Origin: Jiulongibacter sediminis
Lineage (GTDB): Bacteria > Bacteroidota > Bacteroidia > Cytophagales > Spirosomataceae
DNA: 64,000 bases
Assembly: GCF_001306455.1 (NCBI RefSeq)
Contig: NZ_LGTQ01000016.1
Location: 1-64,000, forward strand
Reading direction: 5' to 3'
Part shown: in pieces, positions 25,221 through 32,904 of the stretch
Position numbering within the stretch: position 1 is the stretch's first letter
Layout: each line of letters begins with the position of its first letter
The notes under the pieces: model-generated
What the model was told of the DNA's origin: nothing
Databases searched by the model: none
The model's input: only the letters and a program-made list of their open reading frames with translations
Position numbers and translations under genes: made by a program

Positions 25221-26279
25221 ATGAAAAACTTTGTACTTGCCACCCTGGTCTTTTTATGCACCTTTGCCGCCCGGGCAGAGATCAAAAGAGATACTACAAT
25301 AATTGAGTTTTCTGATAAAAAAGTCAATAAAAGAATCACTGTCATAAGTACAGGTGAAAAGGAAATAGACTTACCGGTATCCATGGATCTTAACGAAGTT
25401 CTTAAAGAACTTGGAATAGATACCACCGAAAGAGAAAAAGCTCTGGTTTTGTTAGGAGAAGATAATGGAAAGAAAGACACTTTGCTATTGATATCTCAAT
25501 CCGGTCAGAGAATTCAGATTGTAACAAAACAGCCGCTTCTCAATAGAGCCAAGGACACAACTATAGTCGATGATTATCAAGAGCCCCCTATATCAAATGA
25601 AAGGGAACCTGATCAATGGAACTCAGGTAATGACTGGGACAAACAACAAAATCAAAAGCGTGAAGAAAAACCGAAACGCTTCTTTTCGAAAAGTGACTTC
25701 GGGTTTTATATCGGTCTGAATAATTTTGTCAACGCCTCATCTGGCAATTCAACATTCCCAGAACTTAGAACATGGCGTTCAAGATATGTAGCTTTGTCAT
25801 TCCGTAAAAACGCCACTTTACTTCGTGGAAAATCTGCGGACCTCGCATTAAGTTATGGGCCGGAAATTGCCTGGTATAATTTTATGTTTGAGAATAGTAA
25901 AACTGCCTATTATAATAATGAGCAGGTACGTTTCGATGATGCTGATTTTTCAACCTCAAAGTCAAAGCTTGTGATGCCCTACCTCAATTTTCCTGTTTTG
26001 CTCAACCTCGGCTTCAAAGAAGACAAGTTTAAGTTCGGAGTTGGGGGATATATAGGATACAGAATTGGAAGTTACACCAAAACAAAAGATACCAACGGCA
26101 ACAAAGAGAAGAATAAATCGACATATGGTTTCAATAACGTTCCATATGGCCTCACCGCGGAGCTTGGCCGAAAGAATGGATTGACACTATTTTTTAGATA
26201 TGACCTCACCAAAACTTTCCGGTCAAATCAGACAAACGTCAATGATTTACAAGCCTTTAGTGCTGGCTTAAGACTCTAA
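25221..26279 (+). CDS. outer-membrane beta-barrel protein
   Basis: 352 residues. Sec signal (1-19, ending ARAE), a periplasmic N-terminal region (20-150) with a charged Gln/Lys/Glu stretch, then a barrel from about 155 to the end. The barrel has alternating hydrophobic strands (DFGFYIGLNNFVN, YVALSFRKNATLL, KFGVGGYIGYRIGSY, LTLFFRYDLTKTF) and ends LQAFSAGLRL, resembling PorT-like Bacteroidota barrels. It lies 18 bases after the putative anti-sigma gene, so all three are probably one operon. Its ligand is unknown; it may sense or respond to envelope stress. Confidence 0.75.
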   Translation: MKNFVLATLVFLCTFAARAEIKRDTTIIEFSDKKVNKRITVISTGEKEIDLPVSMDLNEVLKELGIDTTEREKALVLLGEDNGKKDTLLLISQSGQRIQIVTKQPLLNRAKDTTIVDDYQEPPISNEREPDQWNSGNDWDKQQNQKREEKPKRFFSKSDFGFYIGLNNFVNASSGNSTFPELRTWRSRYVALSFRKNATLLRGKSADLALSYGPEIAWYNFMFENSKTAYYNNEQVRFDDADFSTSKSKLVMPYLNFPVLLNLGFKEDKFKFGVGGYIGYRIGSYTKTKDTNGNKEKNKSTYGFNNVPYGLTAELGRKNGLTLFFRYDLTKTFRSNQTNVNDLQAFSAGLRL

Positions 26280-26313
26280 GAGTATGACTTGAAAACAAAG
26301 AGTTTTTAAGATC

Positions 26314-26349
26314 AAAAAACTTCATCTGAAAAAAGATGAAGTTTTTTTT
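26314..26349 (+). terminator. terminator of the sigma/anti-sigma/barrel operon
   Basis: AAAAAACTTCATCT - GAAAAA - AGATGAAGTTTTTTTT, a perfect stem with a long T-tract. Confidence 0.92.
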
Positions 26350-26357
26350 GGGGTAAT

Positions 26358-26388
26358 TTTGCCAAAACAAAAAAACGCCATACTTTTG
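26358..26388 (+). promoter_or_regulatory. promoter of the tRNA-Tyr-Gly-Thr-tuf operon
   Basis: TTTG at 26358-26361, 19-nt spacer, TACTTTTG at 26381-26388. A second TAATTTTG overlaps the -33 element at 26354-26361. Strong consensus fits the high demand for tRNA and EF-Tu. Confidence 0.85.
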
Positions 26389-26438
26389 CAACTCCTTTTT
26401 CGGGGGAGAAGTTCTTTGAATAGAAATACTGAGTAATT

Positions 26439-26521
26439 GGGGGTGTACCAGAGTGGCCAAATGGGGCAGACTGTAAATCTGCTGGCTTACGCCTACGGTG
26501 GTTCGAATCCATCCGCCCCCA
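26439..26521 (+). tRNA. tRNA-Tyr (anticodon GTA)
   Basis: 83 nt, class II with a long variable arm. Acceptor GGGGGTG / CGCCCCC with one G-U pair, anticodon loop CTGTAAA carrying GTA, T-arm GGTTCGAATCC, discriminator A, no encoded CCA. First of three tRNAs upstream of tuf. Confidence 0.97.
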
Positions 26522-26550
26522 CTCATCTTAATGGATGTATTACATTGAAT

Positions 26551-26623
26551 GCGGGCGTAGCTCAGTTGGTAGAGCGACAGCCTTCCAAGCTGTAGGTCGC
26601 GGGTTCGAACCTCGTCGCCCGCT
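26551..26623 (+). tRNA. tRNA-Gly (anticodon TCC)
   Basis: 73 nt. Acceptor GCGGGCG / CGCCCGC, D-arm GCTCAGTTGGTAGAGC, anticodon TCC in CTTCCAA, T-arm GGGTTCGAACCTC, discriminator T. Confidence 0.97.
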
Positions 26624-26631
26624 CAATTTAA

Positions 26632-26703
<72 letters not shown>

Positions 26704-26810
26704 CTGCTTAGTATTTGAGATTCGAGGCCTTTTCGGGGCTTTTTTGAGTTTCCGGAAAATCGTTTGAATTTTTATTTTTGAAATTTTATACAATTTAATT
26801 TTATAATAAT

Positions 26811-27998
26811 ATGGCAAAAGCAAATTTTGACCGTAGTAAACCCCACGTAAATATTGGTACTATCGGTCACGTTGACCACGGTAAGACTACTTTGACAGCT
26901 GCAATTACAACTGTTCTTGCACAAAAAGGTCTTTCTGAGTTGAGAGATTTCTCTTCAATTGACAACGCACCAGAAGAAAAAGAGCGTGGTATCACTATCA
27001 ATACCTCTCACGTGGAGTATCAGACAGCAAATCGTCACTATGCTCACGTAGACTGTCCGGGTCACGCCGACTACGTTAAAAACATGGTAACAGGTGCTGC
27101 TCAGATGGACGGTGCTATTCTTGTTGTTGCCGCTACTGATGGTCCAATGCCTCAGACTCGCGAGCACATCCTTCTTGCTCGTCAGGTAGGTGTACCTCAG
27201 CTTGTTGTTTTCATGAACAAAGTTGACATGGTTGATGATCCTGAACTACTTGAACTAGTAGAAATGGAGATTCGTGAACTATTGTCATTCTATAAATTTG
27301 ATGGTGATAACATCCCTGTAATTCAAGGTTCTGCTCTTGGTGGCTTGAACGGTGAAGAGAAGTGGGTAAAAACTATCGAAGAACTAATGGATGCTGTTGA
27401 CAGCTTCATTCCACTTCCTGAAAGAGCTACTGATAAGCCATTCCTAATGCCTGTTGAAGATGTATTCTCAATCACAGGTCGTGGTACAGTTGCAACTGGT
27501 CGTATCGAGACTGGTGTAATTAACTCTGGTGAAGCAGTAGACATCCTTGGTATGGGTGCTGAGAACCTTAAGTCTACCGTAACTGGTGTGGAAATGTTCC
27601 GTAAGATCCTTGACAGAGGTGAGGCTGGTGATAACGTAGGTCTACTTCTTAGAGGTATTGAGAAAACCGATATCAAACGTGGTATGGTAATCTGTAAGCC
27701 TGGTTCTGTGAAGCCTCACAGCAAATTCAAGGCTGAAGTTTACGTACTATCAAAAGAAGAAGGTGGTCGTCACACTCCATTCTTCAACAAGTATCGTCCT
27801 CAGTTCTACCTAAGAACTACTGACGTTACAGGTGAAATCATGCTACCGGAAAACGTAGAAATGGTTATGCCAGGTGATAACGTAACTATCGAAGTAACTC
27901 TTATCAACGCTGTAGCGATGGACAAAGGTCTTCGTTTCGCGATCAGAGAAGGTGGCCGTACAGTAGGTGCTGGTCAGGTTACTGAAATTATCGAGTAA
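26811..27998 (+). CDS. tuf: elongation factor Tu
   Basis: GTPase that delivers aminoacyl-tRNA to the ribosome. 395 residues, full length. G-domain motifs [15 protein letters not shown] (P-loop), [24 protein letters not shown] and NKVDMVDD are intact, followed by domains II and III ending [11 protein letters not shown]. Cotranscribed with the upstream tRNA-Tyr-Gly-Thr. The 107-base leader contains no SD-like sequence but is AT-rich just before the ATG, typical of Bacteroidota. It ends at a strong terminator. Confidence 0.99.
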   Translation: MAKANFDRSKPHVNIGTIGHVDHGKTTLTAAITTVLAQKGLSELRDFSSIDNAPEEKERGITINTSHVEYQTANRHYAHVDCPGHADYVKNMVTGAAQMDGAILVVAATDGPMPQTREHILLARQVGVPQLVVFMNKVDMVDDPELLELVEMEIRELLSFYKFDGDNIPVIQGSALGGLNGEEKWVKTIEELMDAVDSFIPLPERATDKPFLMPVEDVFSITGRGTVATGRIETGVINSGEAVDILGMGAENLKSTVTGVEMFRKILDRGEAGDNVGLLLRGIEKTDIKRGMVICKPGSVKPHSKFKAEVYVLSKEEGGRHTPFFNKYRPQFYLRTTDVTGEIMLPENVEMVMPGDNVTIEVTLINAVAMDKGLRFAIREGGRTVGAGQVTEIIE

Positions 27999-28018
27999 TT
28001 TTAGAATTATTCATATAC

Positions 28019-28049
28019 AAAAGCACTCCTTCACAGGAGTGCTTTTTTT
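28019..28049 (+). terminator. terminator after tuf
   Basis: AAAAGCACTCCT - TCAC - AGGAGTGCTTTTTTT, perfect stem, seven T. It ends 12 bases before the ATG of the MFS gene. Confidence 0.93.
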
Positions 28050-28061
28050 GTGTTTCAAAGC

Positions 28062-29279
28062 ATGAAATCTTCGAAGAACGCAGCCATCATTTTCATCTTT
28101 ATTACAGTTCTGATCGACGTAATCGGTATCGGAATCGTAATACCGATCATCCCGGCTCTGATCAAGGATTTGACAGGTGGCTCCACTAGTGAGGCAAGTC
28201 AATATGCCCTTTGGCTGGTTTTGCTTTATGCAGTTATGCAGTTCTTCTTTTCTCCGGTTATCGGGGGACTAAGCGACCAGTATGGACGACGTAAAATCCT
28301 CTTGATAACCCTTTTAGGTTTCGCTATTGACTCACTGTTTCAAGCTTTGGCCCCGACCATTAGCTGGCTTTTTCTCGGGCGAGCCATTTCAGGAATTTTA
28401 GGTGCCAGTTTCACCACAGCAAATGCCTACATCGCAGATATCAGCCCTGCGGAAAAGAGGTCCCAAAATTTTGGTATGATTGGAGCTGCTTTTGGTTTGG
28501 GCTTTATCATCGGTCCTACAATTGGTGGTCTGCTTGGTTCATTTGGCCCAAGGGTTCCTTTCTTTGCTTCAGCTGTTCTTTCTATTCTAAACTGGTTCTA
28601 TGGATACTTGATTTTACCCGAATCATTACCCATTGAAAAACGAAGAAAGTTTAACTGGAAAAGGGCTAACCCATTTGGTTCTTTAAAAAACCTCAGTCGA
28701 TATCCGTTAGTGTTGAGTTTAGTAGCTTCTTTGTTTTTAGTCTATATCGCGGGCTATGCTCCACAGGCTGTATGGTCATTTTATACTATTGAGAAGTTCC
28801 AGTGGTCTGAGTTACAGATTGGGCTTTCTCTTGGTTTTGTTGGTTTAATGATCGCTATCGTTCAGGGTGGTCTCATTCGGGTTATTATTCCAAAAATTGG
28901 GCAGGTAAAGGCTCTATTTCTTGGACTAATTATCAATGTAATAGGCCAGTTTGCATTCTCGATAGTAACTGAGGGATGGATGATGTATGTGATCATGGTT
29001 CCTTTTGCATTAAGTGGACTTTCAAATCCTGCTTTTCAGGGTCTTATTTCAAATGAGGTCCCAGATACCGAGCAAGGAGAGTTACAAGGTGCTCTCACCT
29101 CCGTTGTTGCCCTCGCTGCTATCATTGGTCAACCTTTAATGCTTTGGTTATTTGGCCATTTTACCAATAAAGAAAACGCCGTTTACTTCCCGGGTGCTCC
29201 TTTTCTGGCCGGCTCAATTCTTTGCCTTCTCAGCATTGGCTTCACCTATCGCCTGATTTATTATAAAAAGCAAAAGTGA
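28062..29279 (+). CDS. MFS transporter, TetA-like drug/proton antiporter family
   Basis: About 405 residues from the ATG at 28062; a GTG at 28050 lies against the tuf terminator T-tract and is rejected. It has twelve predicted membrane helices and the MFS loop 2-3 motif GGLSDQYGRRKILL (about 68-81), plus the motif C region GAAFGLGFIIGPTIGG of antiporters. It resembles TCR/Tet class proteins such as TetA, but general MFS exporters of this type are common and resistance should not be assumed. It sits between tuf and tRNA-Trp, where many relatives have nothing, with no promoter of its own visible. Confidence 0.85.
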   Translation: MKSSKNAAIIFIFITVLIDVIGIGIVIPIIPALIKDLTGGSTSEASQYALWLVLLYAVMQFFFSPVIGGLSDQYGRRKILLITLLGFAIDSLFQALAPTISWLFLGRAISGILGASFTTANAYIADISPAEKRSQNFGMIGAAFGLGFIIGPTIGGLLGSFGPRVPFFASAVLSILNWFYGYLILPESLPIEKRRKFNWKRANPFGSLKNLSRYPLVLSLVASLFLVYIAGYAPQAVWSFYTIEKFQWSELQIGLSLGFVGLMIAIVQGGLIRVIIPKIGQVKALFLGLIINVIGQFAFSIVTEGWMMYVIMVPFALSGLSNPAFQGLISNEVPDTEQGELQGALTSVVALAAIIGQPLMLWLFGHFTNKENAVYFPGAPFLAGSILCLLSIGFTYRLIYYKKQK

Positions 29280-29310
29280 TTTGCAAATAATAATTTTATA
29301 CCTATTTTTG
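29280..29310 (+). promoter_or_regulatory. promoter of tRNA-Trp-secE-nusG
   Basis: TTTG at 29280-29283, 19-nt spacer, TATTTTTG at 29303-29310. It overlaps the last base of the MFS stop codon. Confidence 0.85.
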
Positions 29311-29351
29311 CAGCCCTGAATGCTCCTCACAAGGAGTATCTTTTTTTATAC

Positions 29352-29422
29352 ACGGGCATAGTTCAATGGTAGAATAGCGGTCTCCAAAACCGTTGATCAG
29401 GGTTCGAATCCTTGTGCCCGTG
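29352..29422 (+). tRNA. tRNA-Trp (anticodon CCA)
   Basis: 71 nt. Acceptor ACGGGCA / TGCCCGT, D-arm GTTCAATGGTAGAAT, anticodon CCA in CTCCAAA, T-arm GGGTTCGAATCCT, discriminator G as expected for Trp. It lies 16 bases before the secE ATG, the conserved tRNA-Trp-secE-nusG arrangement. Confidence 0.97.
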
Positions 29423-29438
29423 CTTTTAATCTATTATC

Positions 29439-29630
29439 ATGGATAAATTACAAAAGTTTATTAAAGAGTCTTGGCACGAGATTACCAAAGAGGTAACCTG
29501 GCCAAAATTCAGCGAACTACAGTCCAGTGCCACATTGGTATTAGTTGCCTCAGTAATTTTCGCACTTGTGGTGGGAGCTATTGACTTCCTTATAGACAAT
29601 GGCCTTAAGCTACTGTATCAATCCTTCTAA
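29439..29630 (+). CDS. secE: preprotein translocase subunit SecE
   Basis: 63 residues, the short single-helix form. The amphipathic segment WHEITKEVTWPKFSELQSSA (about 12-31) clamps SecY, and one transmembrane helix follows (about 32-55). Context is diagnostic: tRNA-Trp upstream and nusG three bases downstream. Confidence 0.96.
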   Translation: MDKLQKFIKESWHEITKEVTWPKFSELQSSATLVLVASVIFALVVGAIDFLIDNGLKLLYQSF

Positions 29631-29633
29631 GAC

Positions 29634-30188
29634 ATGAGCGAGTTAAATTGGTACGTAATCAGAGCGGTTTCTGGTCAGGAAAAAAAGATCAAAAACTACA
29701 TTGAGAATGAAGCAGCCAGAGAAAACCTCACTGACTTTATCCCTCAGGTTCTGATTCCGTCGGAAAAAATAGTTGAAATCAGAAACGGCAAAAAGAGAGT
29801 TCGTGAAAAGAACTATCTCCCAGGCTACATGCTTATCCAGGCAGACCTCAACAATGGTGAGGTAATGCACATGGTAAAAAGCTTGCCTGGTGTTATTGGA
29901 TTTTTGCGTAAAGATGGTAACTCATCGATTGAACCTGAACCCCTTCGTCAATCAGAAATCAACAGATTCCTTGGTGTTCAAAATGAAGAAGAGGAAGAGA
30001 CGATTGATTCTAATATTTCGTTCGCAGTTGGCGAATCTGTCAAAGTGATTGACGGACCATTCTCCACTTTCGAAGGAAGTGTGGAAGAAGTCTTTGAAGA
30101 CAAGAAGAAACTAAATGTAAGTGTTAAGATTTTTGGAAGAAGCACTCCGGTAGAATTGAGCTATCTTCAGGTAGAAAAGCTATCGTAA
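29634..30188 (+). CDS. nusG: transcription termination/antitermination factor NusG
   Basis: 184 residues. The NGN domain starts WYVIRAVSGQEKKIKNYIE (5-23), and LPGYMLIQADL and VKSLPGVIGFLR follow. The KOW domain has VKVIDGPFSTFEGSVEEV (about 135-152) and a C-terminal VELSYLQVEKL. It binds RNA polymerase and couples it to the ribosome or Rho. It directly follows secE and is closed by a terminator before the rplK promoter. Confidence 0.97.
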   Translation: MSELNWYVIRAVSGQEKKIKNYIENEAARENLTDFIPQVLIPSEKIVEIRNGKKRVREKNYLPGYMLIQADLNNGEVMHMVKSLPGVIGFLRKDGNSSIEPEPLRQSEINRFLGVQNEEEEETIDSNISFAVGESVKVIDGPFSTFEGSVEEVFEDKKKLNVSVKIFGRSTPVELSYLQVEKLS

Positions 30189-30209
30189 TCTCAAGATAAA
30201 CTTGTTATG

Positions 30210-30241
30210 AAAGCCTGTTCTGAAAAGAGCAGGCTTTTTTC
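30210..30241 (+). terminator. terminator after nusG
   Basis: AAAGCCTGTTCT - GAAA - AGAGCAGGCTTTTTT, stem with one G-U pair and a T-tract. Confidence 0.88.
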
Positions 30242-30280
30242 TTTCAGACTCTTCTGTATTCATTTTATTTTCAAAGACTT

Positions 30281-30312
30281 ATTGTCAATTCCGGAGAATT
30301 ATTCTACCTTTG
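30281..30312 (+). promoter_or_regulatory. promoter of rplKAJL
   Basis: TACCTTTG at 30305-30312 with ATTG at 30281-30284 (20-nt spacing). The leader to rplK is about 215 nt, unusually long and a likely site of r-protein feedback, but I could not identify a specific L1 site in it. Confidence 0.72.
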
Positions 30313-30535
30313 CAGTCCGTTTCTGAAAACCTAGTTTTTTGAGATGGCGTAAAGTCAATTTATTTCTTGTCAGTTTTCTTGAAAAAGTAACTGTTAGGCT
30401 TCCCCTGAGAACAGATTGATTTTATGGAGAAACGAATGAGCAATTTGCCATTTAACTAATTGATTGTGACTAGATTAGTTAAAACATTTTGTGGTTCGTC
30501 ATTTCGTATTTCTCATCATTAAAATAGTATAAACA

Positions 30536-30973
30536 ATGGCGAAAGAAATCGCAGGATACTTAAAATTGCAGGCAAAGGGTGGCCAGGCCAACCCAGCACC
30601 TCCGATTGGTCCTGCCCTAGGTTCTAAGGGTATTAATATTATGGAGTTCTGTAAGCAGTTTAATGCCAGAACTCAAGATAAAATGGGACAAGTGGTTCCG
30701 GTTTTAGTAACATACTATACCGACAAATCATTTGATTTCGTAATTAAGACCCCTCCTACTGCCGTACTATTATTGGATGCAGCGAAAGTTAAGAAAGGTT
30801 CAGATCAGCCAAACCGTGCTAAAGTTGGTTCCGTTACTTGGGATCAGGTGAAGACAATTGCTGAAACGAAAATGCCTGACTTGAACTGTTTCACCATTGA
30901 GTCTGCCATGAAAATGGTAGCTGGTAGTGCAGCAAATATGGGCTTAAGAATCAAAGGCGAAAGACCGTTTTAG
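30536..30973 (+). CDS. rplK: 50S ribosomal protein L11
   Basis: 145 residues. Binds the GTPase-associated region of 23S rRNA. Motifs: [24 protein letters not shown]-type N-terminus, [16 protein letters not shown], and C-terminal [19 protein letters not shown]. First gene of the rplKAJL run. Translation probably relies on the A-rich stretch before the ATG rather than SD. Confidence 0.98.
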   Translation: MAKEIAGYLKLQAKGGQANPAPPIGPALGSKGINIMEFCKQFNARTQDKMGQVVPVLVTYYTDKSFDFVIKTPPTAVLLLDAAKVKKGSDQPNRAKVGSVTWDQVKTIAETKMPDLNCFTIESAMKMVAGSAANMGLRIKGERPF

Positions 30974-30994
30974 TATTAAACAATTAACATGGGA

Positions 30995-31013
30995 GTCACG
31001 CCTTGAGCGTGAC
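30995..31013 (+). promoter_or_regulatory. hairpin in the rplK-rplA spacer
   Basis: GTCACGC - CTTGA - GCGTGAC, perfect 7-bp stem. Nearly the same sequence occurs at 62997-63013. No T-tract; function unknown. Confidence 0.5.
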
Positions 31014-31033
31014 GTTATTACCAACATTTTCTT

Positions 31034-31738
31034 ATGGCAAGAATTAGTAAAAAAAGAAAAGAGGCTCTTGAAAAGTACGACCCTTCAAAGGAGTACTCCT
31101 TATCAGAAGCTGCCGAAATTTTGAAAGAGATTTCTTACACAAAATTTGACGCTTCAGTTGATTTGGATATTCGTTTGGGTGTAGACCCTCGTAAAGCCGA
31201 CCAAATGGTTCGTGGCGTTGTTGCTCTTCCTCACGGAACGGGTAAAGACGTTAAGGTATTAGTGCTTTGTACTCCTGATAAGGAGCAGGAAGCTAAAGAT
31301 GCCGGAGCTGACCACGTTGGCCTTGATGACTACATCTCAAAAATTGAGAAGGGCTGGACAGACATTGACGTGATCATCACTATGCCTGCTGTAATGGCCA
31401 AGCTTGGCCGTCTGGGTAGAGTATTAGGCCCTAGAGGCCTTATGCCAAACCCTAAAGCAGGTACTGTAACTCCTAATGTAGGTGAAGCAGTTAAGGATGT
31501 GAAAGCTGGTAAAATCGACTTTAAAGTTGATAAAACTGGTATCGTTCACGCTGGTGTGGGTAAAGTTTCTTTCAGTGCTGAGCAGATCCTTGGTAACGCG
31601 AATGAGTTGATCCAAACGATCATCAAATTAAAACCATCTTCTGCAAAAGGTACCTACATGAAAGGAATCACATTGTCTAGCACAATGAGTCCGGGTATTA
31701 AGATTGACAGAACCTCTATTAAAGGATTGCAATCATGA
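31034..31738 (+). CDS. rplA: 50S ribosomal protein L1
   Basis: 234 residues; L1-stalk protein that also represses its own operon in other bacteria. Signature [37 protein letters not shown] and [19 protein letters not shown]. The stop overlaps the rplJ start by four bases (ATGA). Confidence 0.98.
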   Translation: MARISKKRKEALEKYDPSKEYSLSEAAEILKEISYTKFDASVDLDIRLGVDPRKADQMVRGVVALPHGTGKDVKVLVLCTPDKEQEAKDAGADHVGLDDYISKIEKGWTDIDVIITMPAVMAKLGRLGRVLGPRGLMPNPKAGTVTPNVGEAVKDVKAGKIDFKVDKTGIVHAGVGKVSFSAEQILGNANELIQTIIKLKPSSAKGTYMKGITLSSTMSPGIKIDRTSIKGLQS

Positions 31739-32268
31739 ATAAAGAACAAAAAGGAGCTGTTATTCAGGATTTGGCTGAAAAGTTTGCCAATAACCCGTAC
31801 TTCTATATTACAGATGCCAGTGGCATGTCTGTAGCCAAAACAAACAAGTTGAGAAGACTTTGTTTTGAAAGAGGTATAGAGTACAAAGTGGTAAAAAATA
31901 CGCTGATCGAGAAAGCTCTTGAAACACTCGAAGCTGATTACACGCCATTCAAAGAGTCAGTACTGAAAGGTTTTTCAGGTATCATGTTTCACCCTGAGTC
32001 AGGGAAAGATGCCGCTAAACTTATTCAGGACTTTTTAAAGGACAACAAAGATTCAATTAAGCTGAAAGGTGCATCAATCGAAAGTGACCTATTTATCGGT
32101 CATGGCGAGTTGGATAACCTTGCGAAACTGAAATCTAAGACTGAGCTTATTGGCGATGTGATCATGTTGCTTCAATCTCCTGCCAAAACCGTTATTGGTG
32201 GTCTGCAGAGTGGAGGCAGCAACCTGGCTGGTATTCTTAAAACTCTTTCAGAGAAAGAAGCCGCCTAA
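31735..32268 (+). CDS. rplJ: 50S ribosomal protein L10
   Basis: 177 residues; anchors L7/L12 dimers to the stalk base. N-terminal rRNA/L11-binding domain with [18 protein letters not shown] and [11 protein letters not shown]; the C-terminal helix [20 protein letters not shown] recruits L7/L12. Translationally coupled to rplA. Confidence 0.97.
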   Translation: MNKEQKGAVIQDLAEKFANNPYFYITDASGMSVAKTNKLRRLCFERGIEYKVVKNTLIEKALETLEADYTPFKESVLKGFSGIMFHPESGKDAAKLIQDFLKDNKDSIKLKGASIESDLFIGHGELDNLAKLKSKTELIGDVIMLLQSPAKTVIGGLQSGGSNLAGILKTLSEKEAA

Positions 32269-32309
32269 TTTTTATTAATCAAATTAAAACTATTTAAAAT
32301 TTTACAATA

Positions 32310-32690
32310 ATGGCAGATTTAAAAGATTTTGCTGAGCAATTAGTTAACCTAACTGTTAAGGAAGTTAAAGAGTTAGCAGACATTCTTAAAGATGAGTACG
32401 GTATTGAGCCTGCTGCTGGTGGAGCTGTTATGATGGCTGGTCCTGCTGCTGGTGGTGATGCCCCTGCTGCTGAAGAGAAGTCAACTTTTGACGTAATCCT
32501 TAAAGCTGCTGGTGGAAGCAAACTTCAGGTAGTTAAGCTTGTTAAAGATCTTGCTGGTCTTGGTCTTAAAGAAGCTAAAGAACTAGTTGACGGTGCTCCT
32601 AAGGCTGTTAAAGAAGGTATCGCTAAAGACGAAGCTGAAGCTTTGAAGAAGCAGCTTGAAGAAGCTGGTGCTGAAGTAGAGCTAGCTTAA
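32310..32690 (+). CDS. rplL: 50S ribosomal protein L7/L12
   Basis: 126 residues. N-terminal dimerisation helix, an Ala/Gly-rich hinge (about 36-55), and the factor-binding C-terminal domain [20 protein letters not shown] with [18 protein letters not shown]. It is followed by a hairpin with a short T-tract that may set the ratio of L7/L12 to RNA polymerase. Confidence 0.98.
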   Translation: MADLKDFAEQLVNLTVKEVKELADILKDEYGIEPAAGGAVMMAGPAAGGDAPAAEEKSTFDVILKAAGGSKLQVVKLVKDLAGLGLKEAKELVDGAPKAVKEGIAKDEAEALKKQLEEAGAEVELA

Positions 32691-32713
32691 GCTATAAGCA
32701 TAAAAACACATCA

Positions 32714-32754
32714 GACTCGGTCCGGTTTTCAAATGAAAATCGGTCGAGTCTTTT
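32714..32754 (+). terminator. hairpin (attenuator/terminator) between rplL and rpoB
   Basis: GACTCGGTCCGGTTTTCA / TGAAAATCGGTCGAGTC form a stem of about 17 bp with one bulge and two G-U pairs, followed by TTTTGCTG. The short T-run suggests partial termination. No promoter matching TAnnTTTG was found between it and rpoB, so rpoBC expression probably depends on read-through. Confidence 0.72.
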
Positions 32755-32904
32755 GCTGTAAATAAAAGACCCACTACTCAAAAAACACAACTTAAAGAAT
32801 ATTAGGACGTTACAGTTCTGATCCGTAAAAAATTTAGTCCGATACACTTCTGTTTTTCGTGGGACAGTTGCACAGGGACTTGATTTGGCTTCACCTCGAG
32901 TTTT

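Noticed and set aside
26257-26526. Minus-strand ORFs over the tRNA-Tyr region
   Set aside because: They run antisense through a terminator, a promoter and the tRNA itself; such frames across tRNA genes are a known annotation artefact.
28062-29279. A transferred tetracycline-resistance gene
   Set aside because: Although TetA-like, it shows no mobile element, flanking repeats or odd base composition, and generic MFS exporters share these motifs.
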